Shown: piece by piece, positions 19,316 to 29,020 of the stretch
How positions within the stretch are numbered: the first letter of the stretch is position 1
Layout: every line of letters begins with the position of its first letter
Assembly: GCA_965247075.1 (NCBI GenBank)
Contig: CBDFGK010000002.1
Span: forward strand, 248,001-312,000
Reading direction: 5' to 3'
Length of the DNA: 64,000 nucleotides
From: CBDFGK01 sp965247075
Lineage (GTDB): Bacteria > Pseudomonadota > Gammaproteobacteria > Pseudomonadales > Halieaceae
Position numbers and translations under genes: made by a program
Notes under the pieces: model-generated
What the model saw: only the letters and a program-made list of their open reading frames with translations
The model's database searches: none
Told to the model about the DNA's origin: nothing

Positions 19316-19655
19316 TGTTGGGATAGCCAGAGCGCATTTGATGAACACAGAGTCATGCTGGGGATTCCCTTGATTTCCCTGATGTGATTCCATCTCTCAA
19401 TTGATTCGCCGGGAGATGGTTACGTCACATGGTTTCAGCACAGATCTTGGTGGCCGAGGTGCAGCAGGGACACCACTGAAAACCTCTCGGCATGGACCGT
19501 TGCGTGCTCTCGTTCAGGAATGAACGGATATGAGTTGCATGATCACCGACACGAGCGCTATTTCAGTAAGATCGGCAAGCCTTTCGTGCCATCCCGGAAC
19601 TTACCAACCATGCCATAGCAGACAAGTTGCTCGCCACACCCCGTTAATATTTCCT
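18526..19655 (+). repeat. 1.13-kb direct repeat, copy 1
   Basis: It includes the last ~790 bp of the second acyl-CoA dehydrogenase gene and a 340-bp noncoding tail in which I see no gene. It matches 24555-25684 at a constant offset of 6029 bp with no indels. I see only a few substitutions in the coding part (for example CCCACTCTG versus CCCACCCTG), but at least four in the last 25 bp. The right end meets the broken 5' end of the phosphofructokinase gene. Confidence 0.9.
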
Positions 19656-19669
19656 TGTATCTATACTTT

Positions 19670-20797
19670 GGCATCATCGGCGCATTGACCGAAGACCTTA
19701 TCGATACCTCGCGCGAAAGCGCCGCCGCCATCCGCAAATTACGCCATCCGCCGGCCGGCGCATTCGGATCATGTCGTTATAAACTCAAAAGCGTCGAGGA
19801 AAATCGCCGCCAATACGAAAGGTTGATCGACGTATTCGAAGCCCACAACATCGGTTATTTTCTTTACAACGGCGGCGATTCGGCGGATACCTGCCTGAAA
19901 ATTTCGCGGCTTTCAAAAACCTTGAACTACCCAATCCAGGCGATACACATCCCTAAAACCGTGGACAACGATCTGCCCATAACCGACAACTGCCCGGGCT
20001 TCGGCTCGGTGGCGAAATACATTGCCGTATCCACCCGTGAAGCCAGTTTTGATGTCGCTTCCATGGCAAAAACATCGACCAAGGTATTTGTTTTAGAAGT
20101 CATGGGGCGTCATGCCGGCTGGATTGCGGCGGCTGGCGGCATGGCTTCGGACAGCAAAACTGAAATCCCGATCATCGTCCTGTTTCCTGAAATACCGTTT
20201 AATCGAAAGAAATTTATGGCCGTGGTTAAACAAAAAGTGGCCGCATTTGGTTATGCGTCGGTGGTGGTTTCGGAAGGCGTTTGCGACCGCAATGGGCGAT
20301 TTCTTTCCGACCAAGGTTTGGTTGACGCCTTCGGCCACGCGCAGTTAGGTGGCGTCGCGCCGATTGTGTCCAATATGGTCAAACAAGATTTGGGTTACAA
20401 ATTTTATTGGGCGGTGGCGGATTATATGCAACGCTGGGCGCGGCATATCGCCTCGAAAACTGATGTGGAGCAAGCCTATGCGGTCGGCAAAGCCGCGGTG
20501 AAAATGGCGCTCGCCGGCGATAACGCGGTGATGCCGACCATCGTGCGCACCGGCAACAAACCCTATCGCTGGAAAATCGGCAGGGCCAGTCTCGGCCGCG
20601 TTGCCAATGTGGAAAAAATGATGCCGCGAAGTTTTATCACCAAAGATGGATTTGGCATTACACAGAAATGCCGCAATTATCTGGCGCCATTGATGATGGG
20701 GGAAGATTACCCGCCGTACAAAAATGGTTTGCCGGATTATGTTCGGTTGAAGAATGTGCCGGTGAAGAAAAAACTGAAAACCGAATTTAAGTTATGA
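19670..20797 (+). pseudogene. pfp: PPi-dependent 6-phosphofructokinase, 5'-truncated
   Basis: The reading frame resembles the family from GIIGALTEDLID onward, which normally lies about 50 residues into the protein. The N-terminal PPi/nucleotide loop has been replaced by the end of the 1.13-kb repeat. Still present are YNGGDSADTC, PKTVDNDLPITDNCPGFGS and MGRHAGWIAAAGG. Lys in PKTVDND, where ATP enzymes have Gly, marks PPi specificity. In several methanotrophs pfp is linked to a membrane pyrophosphatase, which is also present here (22850-24549), although convergent. It is very unlikely to be active without its N-terminus. Confidence 0.8.
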
Positions 20798-20982
20798 CGC
20801 TGGACAAGGCGCGAAAATTACTCAAAGTGCAAGTCGATTTCGGCGGCTCGTATAACCGCCACTCGGCGAAATTGATTCTCGCCGAAGTCGTGCGAGAACA
20901 TGGTCGGAAAGCCGCCGATGATTTGATTGTGGAGTTGAAGTTAAACGAGGTTTTTGATTTTGTGGTTGGGGAAGAGTTGTAG
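20794..20982 (+). CDS. Small hypothetical protein downstream of pfp
   Basis: 62 residues (MTLDKARKLLKVQVDFGG...), with an ATG overlapping the pfp stop (ATGA), so it is translationally coupled. It is predicted mostly helical and acidic at the C-terminus, with no membrane segment or cysteine. Coupling suggests a link to PPi-phosphofructokinase, but I cannot name the family. Confidence 0.55.
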   Translation: MTLDKARKLLKVQVDFGGSYNRHSAKLILAEVVREHGRKAADDLIVELKLNEVFDFVVGEEL

Positions 20983-21013
20983 GTTTGAAAATTTTGTTCT
21001 GGCTTGCCATTAA

Positions 21014-21772
21014 CTAACTATATTTTAGATATTTTTCGTAAAATTTCGTCAAATCTTTGCCGGCTTTGGATTCACAGTCGGCAATATCACACAAAATACT
21101 TTCCCAAGATATTCCAGAGATTTTCATAACACCGAGAACAGGCAAGAATCTGTTTTCAAACCACGCATCTTTGTCGGAGTTTTTATATTCTTTGACTCTT
21201 CGTTCAACTTTCTCGCGGATGGAATTTGGCGACACTTGTTTACTAAATACGCTATCCTTAATTCTTGACGCTGGCGCGATGACATGAAAGCCAATGGTGG
21301 ACATTTTGTCATAAGATATTTTCGCACGGCATAACACTTCTGCTATGCAAGCGACGTTTCTCGCGGCTTGATCGAAATATTTGGCATTTGTTACGCCCGA
21401 AGATAATAGGCTAAACATTTTTGCTTCTATAACGACCAACTTTGATGCGCTGGGAGACAGCGACAAGCCGCCCTTTCCGTTTTCCCCGATTACAAAGTGC
21501 CCAATCACCCCATCTGCATGCGTCCAAGACTCAGCCAATGGATCACCTTTATTGCGTTGCAAGAACTGCGAAGGAATCAGTGCTTCCGAATACCAGCATT
21601 CGCCGTCTGATATATTTAATTCATGGGCAATATCAGGCCGCGTAGAGAACCAATCAAGCACAAGACGCAACATCCAACCTTCGCAAAATAAATCAGTTGG
21701 TGGGATGTTGGGTTTTTCGCCATCGCATGATTCAAGAATCTGCATGATGTGTGTGATTTGATTAGTTGGCAT
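21014..21772 (-). CDS. Hypothetical protein with PD-(D/E)XK-like nuclease motif
   Basis: About 252 residues from the ATG at 21772 (a start at 21808, overlapping the upstream gene, is also possible). The middle has an acidic residue in HADGVIGHFVIG followed about 25 residues later by LVVIEAKMFS. This spacing and hydrophobic strand plus E-x-K match a PD-(D/E)XK nuclease core. No helicase or DNA-binding motif is visible. It lies just downstream of the zeta-like kinase on the same strand, so it may be part of the same defence or toxin unit. Family not recognised; nuclease reading tentative. Confidence 0.5.
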   Translation of the reverse strand: MPTNQITHIMQILESCDGEKPNIPPTDLFCEGWMLRLVLDWFSTRPDIAHELNISDGECWYSEALIPSQFLQRNKGDPLAESWTHADGVIGHFVIGENGKGGLSLSPSASKLVVIEAKMFSLLSSGVTNAKYFDQAARNVACIAEVLCRAKISYDKMSTIGFHVIAPASRIKDSVFSKQVSPNSIREKVERRVKEYKNSDKDAWFENRFLPVLGVMKISGISWESILCDIADCESKAGKDLTKFYEKYLKYS

Positions 21773-21801
21773 GCTCAAGCCCCCATATCTCCGCCGCCAC
21801 A

Positions 21802-22524
21802 TCAGCAACGTGATTGTTGGATTTCGTTGAGTATCTGCGCTTCGGTATATTTCTCCTCGATATGGTTGTCAATGCTTTTTATGTTTTCTATCGTCTCCGC
21901 GGCAAATTTGTCGGTGGAAACAATGTCTTTGCGTATCAAAGTCAAGGTAATGTTGTTGCCGAACTCTGCTTTCATTTTATTCGCCACTTCTCGTGACGCG
22001 CCGAATTTGTTTGCAAAAACTTCCAAATGTACGCGTCGACCTTCAATAAATTCCCGCTCTTGCACAAACGACCACGCCGTCATCGGTGGTTGATAGACAA
22101 AAAATATGAAAACGTCCCGATTTCTTTTCAACGATCTTTGAATGTTTTGTCGCGCAATGTTTTCGTTGGAAAATGTGCCGTCAAGCAAAAAACTAATTCT
22201 CTTTTTTAATGCTGCATTGTGTACGTCATGTACAAGCCCGGTCACGGCTTTCTGAAACAAATGCGAGTTGTCGCCGCGATAACCGCATTCGATGAAATGG
22301 TCGCGCAACTCATCGGCATCTATTCGCAATATGCGGCCGGCATTTTCAAGCAGGCGCCTGGACGCTTCGGTTTTGCCGGCCCCGGGCGAGCCCGCCATAA
22401 AGATGGACGCGGGTTTTTCGTCCGCTGAAAAACCTGCAATGACTTCACTGACGATACGTTTGCGGTGTTCTCTTGCGTATTGTTGCGCGCGCACCAACAT
22501 TTCTTCGTCTGCGCTTTGCGTCAT
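21802..22524 (-). CDS. Zeta-toxin-like P-loop kinase
   Basis: About 240 residues. Walker A is FMAGSPGAGKTEASRR, followed by the zeta-type acidic segment RILRIDADELRDHF. LLDGTFSNENIARQNI and VYQPPMTAWSFVQERE continue the pattern of zeta/PezT kinases. Family members phosphorylate UDP-sugars, or occasionally other targets, and are toxic without an antitoxin. I use the ATG at 22524 (MTQSADEEM). A short ORF 49 bp upstream on the same strand is a good antitoxin candidate. The downstream nuclease-like gene follows closely. Confidence 0.75.
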   Translation of the reverse strand: MTQSADEEMLVRAQQYAREHRKRIVSEVIAGFSADEKPASIFMAGSPGAGKTEASRRLLENAGRILRIDADELRDHFIECGYRGDNSHLFQKAVTGLVHDVHNAALKKRISFLLDGTFSNENIARQNIQRSLKRNRDVFIFFVYQPPMTAWSFVQEREFIEGRRVHLEVFANKFGASREVANKMKAEFGNNITLTLIRKDIVSTDKFAAETIENIKSIDNHIEEKYTEAQILNEIQQSRC

Positions 22525-22573
22525 GGTGCAACACCCGAACACAAACCGTCAATTTGTCGGTGCACCAGATGAT

Positions 22574-22750
22574 TTATTCTTCGCCAGTGCCTTGCTTGGC
22601 GCGCATTTTTTGTGCTTGCCTGATGATCGCTCTTTGATCTTCAATCGCTTCTTCGGCAACTTTTTGGAACACGCGCCGCCGTTCCTCATCCGGGGCGTTG
22701 CGCAGAAATTCCGCAAGCGATGCATAGTTGGTTGTGGTTGATGTGGTCAT
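22574..22750 (-). CDS. Small helical protein, candidate antitoxin for zeta-like kinase
   Basis: 58 codons: MTTSTTTNYASLAEFL, then a strongly charged helix (DEERRRVFQKVAEEAIEDQR), ending KQGTGEE. GAGGGG lies about 11 nt before the ATG. It sits 49 bp upstream of the kinase gene on the same strand, the usual antitoxin-first order. It is not obviously related to epsilon or PezA, so its identity as an antitoxin is inferred from size, charge and position. Confidence 0.55.
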   Translation of the reverse strand: MTTSTTTNYASLAEFLRNAPDEERRRVFQKVAEEAIEDQRAIIRQAQKMRAKQGTGEE

Positions 22751-22849
22751 GGTAGTGTCCCCTCGTTGTTCCAGTTGTGATACGGCTCAGGCCGCCGACT
22801 GCCGATTATTCGCTATCATAGCAAAATGTTAAGCATTTATCTCCCAAAA

Positions 22850-24549
22850 CTACAACAACGGCGCAATCACCAAACTGACAATCGCCATGACGTTGATCAG
22901 GATATTCATTGAAGGACCGGAAGTGTCTTTGAACGGGTCGCCGACGGTGTCGCCGACCACGACGGCCACGTGCACATCGGAGCCTTTGCCACCCAGATTT
23001 CCTTTTACCACATATTTTTTGGCGTTATCCCAGGCGCCACCGACATTGGCCATGGTCAATGCCATCAATACACAACCCAGCAGCGCACCGCCCAACATGC
23101 CGCCCAACGCTTCAGCACCCAGACCGAAGCCGACGACCGGTGGTGCCGAGACCGCCAGCACGCCGGGCAGGATCATTCTTTTCAGTGCCGCCCGCGTGGC
23201 AATGTCGATGCATCGCTCCGAATCGGGGCGTGCGGTGCCTTCCATCAGCCCCGGAATTTCGCGGAACTGCCGACGAATTTCATGAATCATTTCAAATGCG
23301 GCGGCACCCACGGCGTTCATGGTGATACTGGAAACCAGAAATGGGAATATGCCGCCTATAAACATCCCCGCCAATACCTGCGGGTTGCTCAATTCCAGTG
23401 CAAATTCAGGTTTCAGATGCGCCACCGTTTCAATGAAAGCCGAAATAATCGCCAAGGCGGCCAAGGCCGCGGCGCCGATGGCAAAGCCTTTGCCGATGGC
23501 GGCGGTGGTGTTGCCGAGTTCGTCCAGCGAGTCGGTGATGGTGCGCACTTCCTCGCCCAGACCGGACATTTCGGCGATACCGCCGGCGTTGTCGGCCACC
23601 GGTCCATATGCGTCAATGGCCATGGTGATGCCGACCGTCGCCAGCATACCCACGGCGGCGATGCCGACGCCATAAAGGCCAGTCAATTCGGTGGAGATTA
23701 AAATGATCGCAGCGATGATCAGTAACGGAACGACTACCGATTCCATGCCAACCGCCAGCCCCGCAATCATGACCGTTGCCGGGCCGGTTTCGCCGCTTTT
23801 GGCGATGTCGCGCACCGGTTTTCCGGCGGTGTAGTATTCGGTAATCAGGCCGATGCCGATGCCGCCGACGGCGCCCACCAGCACCGCGCCCCACACATTG
23901 ATGCTAATTTCCAGCGACAAAATCAACGCCAGCGCCGCGATGATGAACAACACCGAAGCACCGATGGTGCCGATGCGTAATGCCAGTTCGGGGGATTTTT
24001 TGCTGTTCAGGTGCACCAGTTGAATACCGCCGATAGAACACACCAAGCCGGCCGACGCCAACGCAAGCGGCAAGAACATCAGAATAGAGCGCTCGCCTAT
24101 CACCGCAAATGTTGCCACAGGCAAGGTCGATGCAATGGCAATGGTGGCGATTATTGAACCGCAGTAGGATTCAAAAATATCCGAGCCCATACCGGCAACA
24201 TCGCCAACATTATCACCCACATTATCGGCGATCACGCCGGGGTTTCTGGGGTCATCTTCGGGTATGCCGGCTTCGATCTTGCCCACCAGGTCTGCGCCAA
24301 CGTCGGCGCTCTTGGTGAAAATGCCGCCGCCGACCCTGGAAAATAATGCCACCGATGAAGCACCCATACCAAATCCGTGGATAACATGGGCGGTCTCAGG
24401 ATCGCCGCCATACAGCAAATACAGCACTCCGAGGCCCAGCAGCCCCATGGAGGCGACACACAAACCCATCACCGAGCCACCAAAGAAGGCGACCGCCAAT
24501 GCGCTTTCTGCGCCTTGTTGTTGTGCTGCCGTTGTGGTTCGGACATTCG
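22850..24549 (-). pseudogene. hppA: Membrane-bound pyrophosphatase (ion-pumping), 5'-truncated
   Basis: About 566 codons remain of a protein that is normally about 670 or more. The family sequence starts at NVRTTTAAQQQGAESALAVAF; the first ~120 residues are replaced by the left edge of repeat copy 2. The catalytic loop is present (DVGADLVGKIEAGIPEDDPR, VIADNVGDNVGDVAG), as are many membrane helices. The site that separates subclasses reads GNTTAAIGKG; Ala after the two Thr is characteristic of K+-dependent enzymes, not the K+-independent ones (which have Lys). The enzyme couples PPi hydrolysis to H+ or Na+ export. It is presumably non-functional here unless the break is an assembly error. Confidence 0.82.
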
Positions 24550-24552
24550 CTA

Positions 24553-25344
24553 GCAGCGGGCACACTGACGCTGGCCCTGGCACTGGAGGAAAGCAACCAC
24601 CACAATCCCGCAGCTACGGCTATGGCGGCGACAGCAGACGGCGATCACTACCTGTTAAACGGTCGCAAGTTGTTTGTTATGGACGGTCACAGCGCCGACA
24701 AAATTGTCGTCGCTGCGCGCACCTCCGGTACGGCCGGCGACACCCATGGCATTTCCTTGTTTCTGGTCGATGGCGATGCGCAGGGACTGACCCGCAAGCG
24801 CACGATAATGGCCGACAGTCGCAACGCCGCTAATCTCGAATTTGACAATGTGCGGGTGAGCGCCGCCAACCTGACCGGTGAACTCGACGCCGGCTGGCAA
24901 GTATTGGAGCCCACCCTGGACCGCGCCCGGGTGGCCCTCTCCGCCGAGATGCTGGGTAGCGCCTGGGAAGCTTTTGAGCGCACCGTGGAATACCTGAAAG
25001 AACGCGATCAGTTTGGCGCCAAAATTGGCAGTTTCCAAGGCCTGCAACATCGTGCTTCGCTGATGTTCATGGAGCTGGAAATGAGTAAGTCGGTGGTTAT
25101 GCAGGCACTCTCAGCGGTCGATGAAAATCCCGATCAACTACCCCTGCTGGCCAGCCTGGCCAAGGCACGTCTCAACGACCTTGCCAAACTGGTCACCAAT
25201 GAAGCGGTGCAAATGCACGGCGGCATCGGTGTGACCGACGAACTGGAGATAGGCTTTTTTCTGAAACGCGCCCGGGTGGTCATGCAACTGTTTGGCGACA
25301 GTGGCTTTCACAAGGATCGCTACGCCGGCTTGTGTGGGTACTAA
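24553..25344 (+). pseudogene. Duplicate 3' fragment of acyl-CoA dehydrogenase
   Basis: It encodes the C-terminal ~260 residues of the protein at 18176-19315, starting at AGTLTLALALEES and identical in translation to the intact gene. It lacks the N-terminal helical domain. An open frame extends upstream into antisense hppA sequence, but that part is fortuitous. It is a by-product of the 1.13-kb duplication, not a functional gene. Confidence 0.9.
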
Positions 25345-25684
25345 TGTTGGGATAGCCAGAGCGCATTTGATGAACACAGAGTCATGCTGGGGATTCCCTT
25401 GATTTCCCTGATGTGATTCCATCTCTCAATTGATTCGCCGGGAGATGGTTACGTCACATGGTTTCAGCACAGATCTTGGTGGCCGAGGTGCAGCAGGGAC
25501 ACCACTGAAAACCTCTCGGCATGGACCGTTGCGTGCTCTCGTTCAGGAATGAACGGATATGAGTTGCATGATCACCGACACGAGCGCTATTTCAGTAAGA
25601 TCGGCAAGCCTTTCGTGCCATCCCGGAACTTACCAACCATGCCATAGCAGACAAGTTGCTAACCATACCCCGCTAATATTTCCT
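24555..25684 (+). repeat. 1.13-kb direct repeat, copy 2
   Basis: Second copy of 18526-19655, same orientation. Its left edge cuts into hppA and its right edge lies about 20 bp before the 3' end of the type III res gene. The 340-bp noncoding tail (25345-25684) holds no gene. The block between the copies (19656-24554) carries genes truncated at both ends. Confidence 0.9.
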
Positions 25685-25703
25685 ATACCCAACCAACAAA
25701 TAC

Positions 25704-28241
25704 CTACCGATCATCCGAAACAAGTTCATTCATTTTCTCTCTCCATGTATCTTCAAACATCATCCTGAATCGAGCAGGGGGCTCCTTTACTTCCATTGTC
25801 CCTCTTTCAAGCGCTGTCGAGTAGGTTTTCTCAAGGGTCTTAAGCAGTTTTTTCTTGTAATTAGTATCCTCGTTGCCTTTTAAGTGAATGCCCTTTGTTT
25901 CGAGAATCAGAAGTTTTCCGTTATCTCCGCGGCAAGCCACAAAGTCGGGATAAACCCGCTGTCGCCGCCAGCCTTGCAAGGAATACGCCTGCCTTGCGGC
26001 GATTCTGTGCCACCAGTGGATGGCGTTGCTCGTTTCCAGATAGAGCGCAAAGTCTCGTTCCAGATTGTTAAAGCCGCTTTCATAAACCGGCTCAAAAAGG
26101 CTTTGCTGTATCGGCGTACCCTGTTTGCCTTGTAACGTCCGTTCTTGGCTGGAAACAAAAACTTCAAACGACTTGCTCAGTTCGTAGTCCAACCGCTCAT
26201 CGGTTTCAAGATGAAATCTGATTTCATTTCTTCCGACTTTGTCGCGAAAGACCGATTCGGCTCTGGTGTCTATATTTTCCTTAACCCAGCGGCGCATAAC
26301 CTCCGAAAGATAAATCCGGTTATTCAGTAATTTTGCATCATCGTGTCGCTTGTGTTTTTGCAGAAAACAATCCGCCATGCGCGCCGCCTGCCACGGATTA
26401 GGCACTATGTCCATAAGCCGCCGCACAAAATAATCAAGGGTCAAACTTTCTCCGCTATCAAGATTCTCTTCCGAAACCTTGCCCTGCCCCTGTATGTCAA
26501 CTGTGGTTGCAATCTCTTGAATAATGCTTTGGTCGTCCAGATTCACCGCCCCGCCCGCACCAATTCTGCCCCAATCAATAGCACTCAATATATCGCGGTC
26601 GTAGTCAATCGGCCGCCATTTACGCCCTTCTTTGTGCAGAACCCGCGGCAGAAAGATTTTTAATTGTTTGTATTTGCCGCGGCGTTTGACGGTTGTCGGT
26701 TTCAGCGCGTCTCCGTTGCCATCCCCGCGAATGAAGTCACCAAGCCCGGTAAGCCCTTCGCTTTCCAGTCCGTCTTTCACCCCTTCCACGGCTTCGCCCA
26801 CGTCCTGGTTGTAACAGTAAATATAGCATCGGTTAAGGGCGGCATTTTTTTCTATTCTGTGCGCGTGCGGTTGCCGCATCACCCGCCCGACCATCTGTGT
26901 AATAGCTGTTTTCGCCTTGGTGTTATCCAGCAATGCAAGCACATAGGCAAACGAACAATCCCAACCCTCTTTGAGCGCGTCTTTGGTGATGATCCAGCGC
27001 ACCGGGCTCAACTCGCTCAACAAGTCTTCGCCAGCCAGTTCCTTCTGCTCCGATGATTGAATTCGTATTTGATTTTCTGGCACGGAAAGACTGCGTATCA
27101 AATACTCCCGCGCGTCTTCCGCATGAATTTTCCCTCGCCCTCTTTGATATTTGCCGGTTCTCTGCACCCGCACCAAGGCGATGGGACGGACATAACGGTT
27201 TTCGCTTGCTTGAAGTTTGCGCGCTTCGGCTGCCAGTTCGTTCAGTTTCTGCTGAGTTGCGGCAAGCGTGTGCTTCCAGTCGGAATTGCTGAAACTGTGA
27301 ATCTCAATCGGCAGTTTGATCATCTCCTCGTCTTTCAACTCCATGCCCGATATGTTGACCAGGATATTGCTGATGCCGGTTTTAGGCGTGGCGGACAATT
27401 CAAGAACAAGGCGCGGATTGAGCCGATTGACCGACTTCACAAATTCCTGGTTACTTTTGTTATTTTGCCCATACGCTTTATGCGCCTCGTCCAGAATCAC
27501 GGTGGGACGAATCAGTTTAAGCACATTGATCAGGCTTTGCTTGACACCGCTGCTGTTTGTGTTTGTCTCCAGGTCAGGATGTCGCTCCGAAAGAGCTTCG
27601 TTGGCGGACGCATCGTCCTGTTCGGGAAAAAATGAAGTGTAACCGCCGCTGTCGCGGAATATCTTGAGAAAATCCTTGTTCTTTTGTCGGTTAGCGGATG
27701 GCAGCATCAACATCATCACGCAGAGATAGCTTTCAATATCCTGTTTTGTAAAGCGGTCGGTTTTTTGCAGCAGTTTGACCTTGCCGCCGGAAATCCGCTC
27801 AAGCCTCTCTCGGTAGGGATGTTCACGGTTTTTGAAAGCGGTGATGGTCTGTTCGTAAATCGCCCTGGTCGGCACAATCCACAACACAAATCCGGTGTCC
27901 CGTTTGATGCGCTCCAGCGCGGCAACGCCGAGCAATGTCTTGCCGCCACCGGTCGGCACCTTCAAGCAAACATGCGGAATCGGCGCACCGGAGGTCGCAG
28001 TGCGGGAGATGTGGTCGGGGGCTTCCATCTTGCCGTCTTTCTCAATGCGGGGCAGGGTTCCCTGGTCTTTCAAAATCTGCCAGGCGATGCGTGGATAATC
28101 TTTTAGGTCATCGGGGACAGGATTTTTCTTCCTGGCATAAAACTCTTCAGCATCCGCTGTGTCCTTGCGAGCGGATTTGAGCGCATCCAGCCACCGATCT
28201 AAATCATCAATGGCTTTTTGTTGGTAGTTTTTTAGTTGCAT
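25704..28241 (-). CDS. res: Type III restriction enzyme, Res subunit
   Basis: 845 residues. N-terminus MQLKNYQQKAIDDLDRWLDA, then superfamily 2 helicase motifs: Walker A KVPTGGGKTLLG, DEAH box VILDEAHKAYG, LSATPK, and VGRVMRQPHA. A C-terminal PD-(D/E)XK nuclease follows (VYPDFVACRGDNGKLLILETKG). With Mod it cuts DNA at a distance from unmethylated sites after ATP-dependent sliding. The ATG at 28241 shares one base with the stop of the DUF1828 gene (TAATG), showing translational coupling and fixing the start. Its mod partner is not adjacent but lies 4.7 kb upstream, which is unusual. Confidence 0.9.
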   Translation of the reverse strand: MQLKNYQQKAIDDLDRWLDALKSARKDTADAEEFYARKKNPVPDDLKDYPRIAWQILKDQGTLPRIEKDGKMEAPDHISRTATSGAPIPHVCLKVPTGGGKTLLGVAALERIKRDTGFVLWIVPTRAIYEQTITAFKNREHPYRERLERISGGKVKLLQKTDRFTKQDIESYLCVMMLMLPSANRQKNKDFLKIFRDSGGYTSFFPEQDDASANEALSERHPDLETNTNSSGVKQSLINVLKLIRPTVILDEAHKAYGQNNKSNQEFVKSVNRLNPRLVLELSATPKTGISNILVNISGMELKDEEMIKLPIEIHSFSNSDWKHTLAATQQKLNELAAEARKLQASENRYVRPIALVRVQRTGKYQRGRGKIHAEDAREYLIRSLSVPENQIRIQSSEQKELAGEDLLSELSPVRWIITKDALKEGWDCSFAYVLALLDNTKAKTAITQMVGRVMRQPHAHRIEKNAALNRCYIYCYNQDVGEAVEGVKDGLESEGLTGLGDFIRGDGNGDALKPTTVKRRGKYKQLKIFLPRVLHKEGRKWRPIDYDRDILSAIDWGRIGAGGAVNLDDQSIIQEIATTVDIQGQGKVSEENLDSGESLTLDYFVRRLMDIVPNPWQAARMADCFLQKHKRHDDAKLLNNRIYLSEVMRRWVKENIDTRAESVFRDKVGRNEIRFHLETDERLDYELSKSFEVFVSSQERTLQGKQGTPIQQSLFEPVYESGFNNLERDFALYLETSNAIHWWHRIAARQAYSLQGWRRQRVYPDFVACRGDNGKLLILETKGIHLKGNEDTNYKKKLLKTLEKTYSTALERGTMEVKEPPARFRMMFEDTWREKMNELVSDDR

Positions 28242-29020
28242 TAGCCAATCTGCTCTTGAAGATAAACCCCAATTCGGTCTTGATTCGTTGACAAACTTGA
28301 AAATTGACGGTCGCAAACATCGGTGAAACGGGCAAGCACCTTGCGATTAATGTCTTCCTGGTTATCAAAAATTCCCAGTGAAGTAAAAGGTGTATCCCAT
28401 TGCCTAAAATTCAAAATCCCGATAGTTGTGTCGCGGCATTTATCGTTGTTTCCTATGCCATACACATGCAACGGACGAGCCATGCCGTTAATGCGGCAAT
28501 CCACCAAATATTTACTGTCGGAATCATGTGCTTCATCACGATAGTCAAATTGAATTCGGTCGGGCTTAACAGTTTTACGCATGAACTCTTTGAAATCCTC
28601 CATAAACGTAGAAACAACCCGTTCACGCTTCAGATAAGAAACATCTGTAATGTTAATGAGGCATTGAATAAAGTTATAGAAAATGTTTCCCGCGTTTGCG
28701 ACATCATCAATACGCACAAATATTTGACCATCCTTTTCCTCTATTCCATATTTATCCAGCGTGTTTTCAATAATCTCGTTGCGTTGCCCCTGCTTTAGAG
28801 TTGCTAAATCTGTGTCATAGCTCATGTGCATATAAGTATGGCCTTCGTCACTGATAATCCACTGGTCACTTCCATTTTTTCGCAAGGCAATCACAAAGTG
28901 GTCGCCGTCATCGAAATGAAACGGAGTGAAAACCTGATAGCGATCAACTCCTTCAGGATAGAGTTCAATTGACTTGGCAACTGTCGCCGAGAAAGTATCT
29001 TGTATGTCTTTAATGTCCAT
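28241..29020 (-). CDS. DUF1828/DUF1829-type protein in type III locus
   Basis: 259 residues. The N-terminal ~90 residues (FTPFHFDDGDHFVIALRK, then DQWIISDEGHTYMHM) match my recollection of DUF1828. The second half (HDSDSKYLVDCRINGMARPL onward) is DUF1829-like. Such proteins occur beside restriction or phage-defence genes with no established mechanism. Both ends overlap neighbours by one base (TAATG), so it is made together with res and the gene before it. It may modulate or replace part of the restriction complex (inference). Confidence 0.65.
   Translation of the reverse strand: MDIKDIQDTFSATVAKSIELYPEGVDRYQVFTPFHFDDGDHFVIALRKNGSDQWIISDEGHTYMHMSYDTDLATLKQGQRNEIIENTLDKYGIEEKDGQIFVRIDDVANAGNIFYNFIQCLINITDVSYLKRERVVSTFMEDFKEFMRKTVKPDRIQFDYRDEAHDSDSKYLVDCRINGMARPLHVYGIGNNDKCRDTTIGILNFRQWDTPFTSLGIFDNQEDINRKVLARFTDVCDRQFSSLSTNQDRIGVYLQEQIG

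Noticed and set aside
19316..19655. Noncoding tail of the 1.13-kb repeat considered as a structured RNA or tRNA-type attachment site
   Set aside because: No tRNA-like arms or strong continuous stems were found by eye, and no integrase gene is nearby.
24499..24552. Apparent N-terminus of the duplicated acyl-CoA dehydrogenase fragment
   Set aside because: These codons are antisense hppA sequence; the frame is open only by chance and gives no dehydrogenase N-terminal domain.
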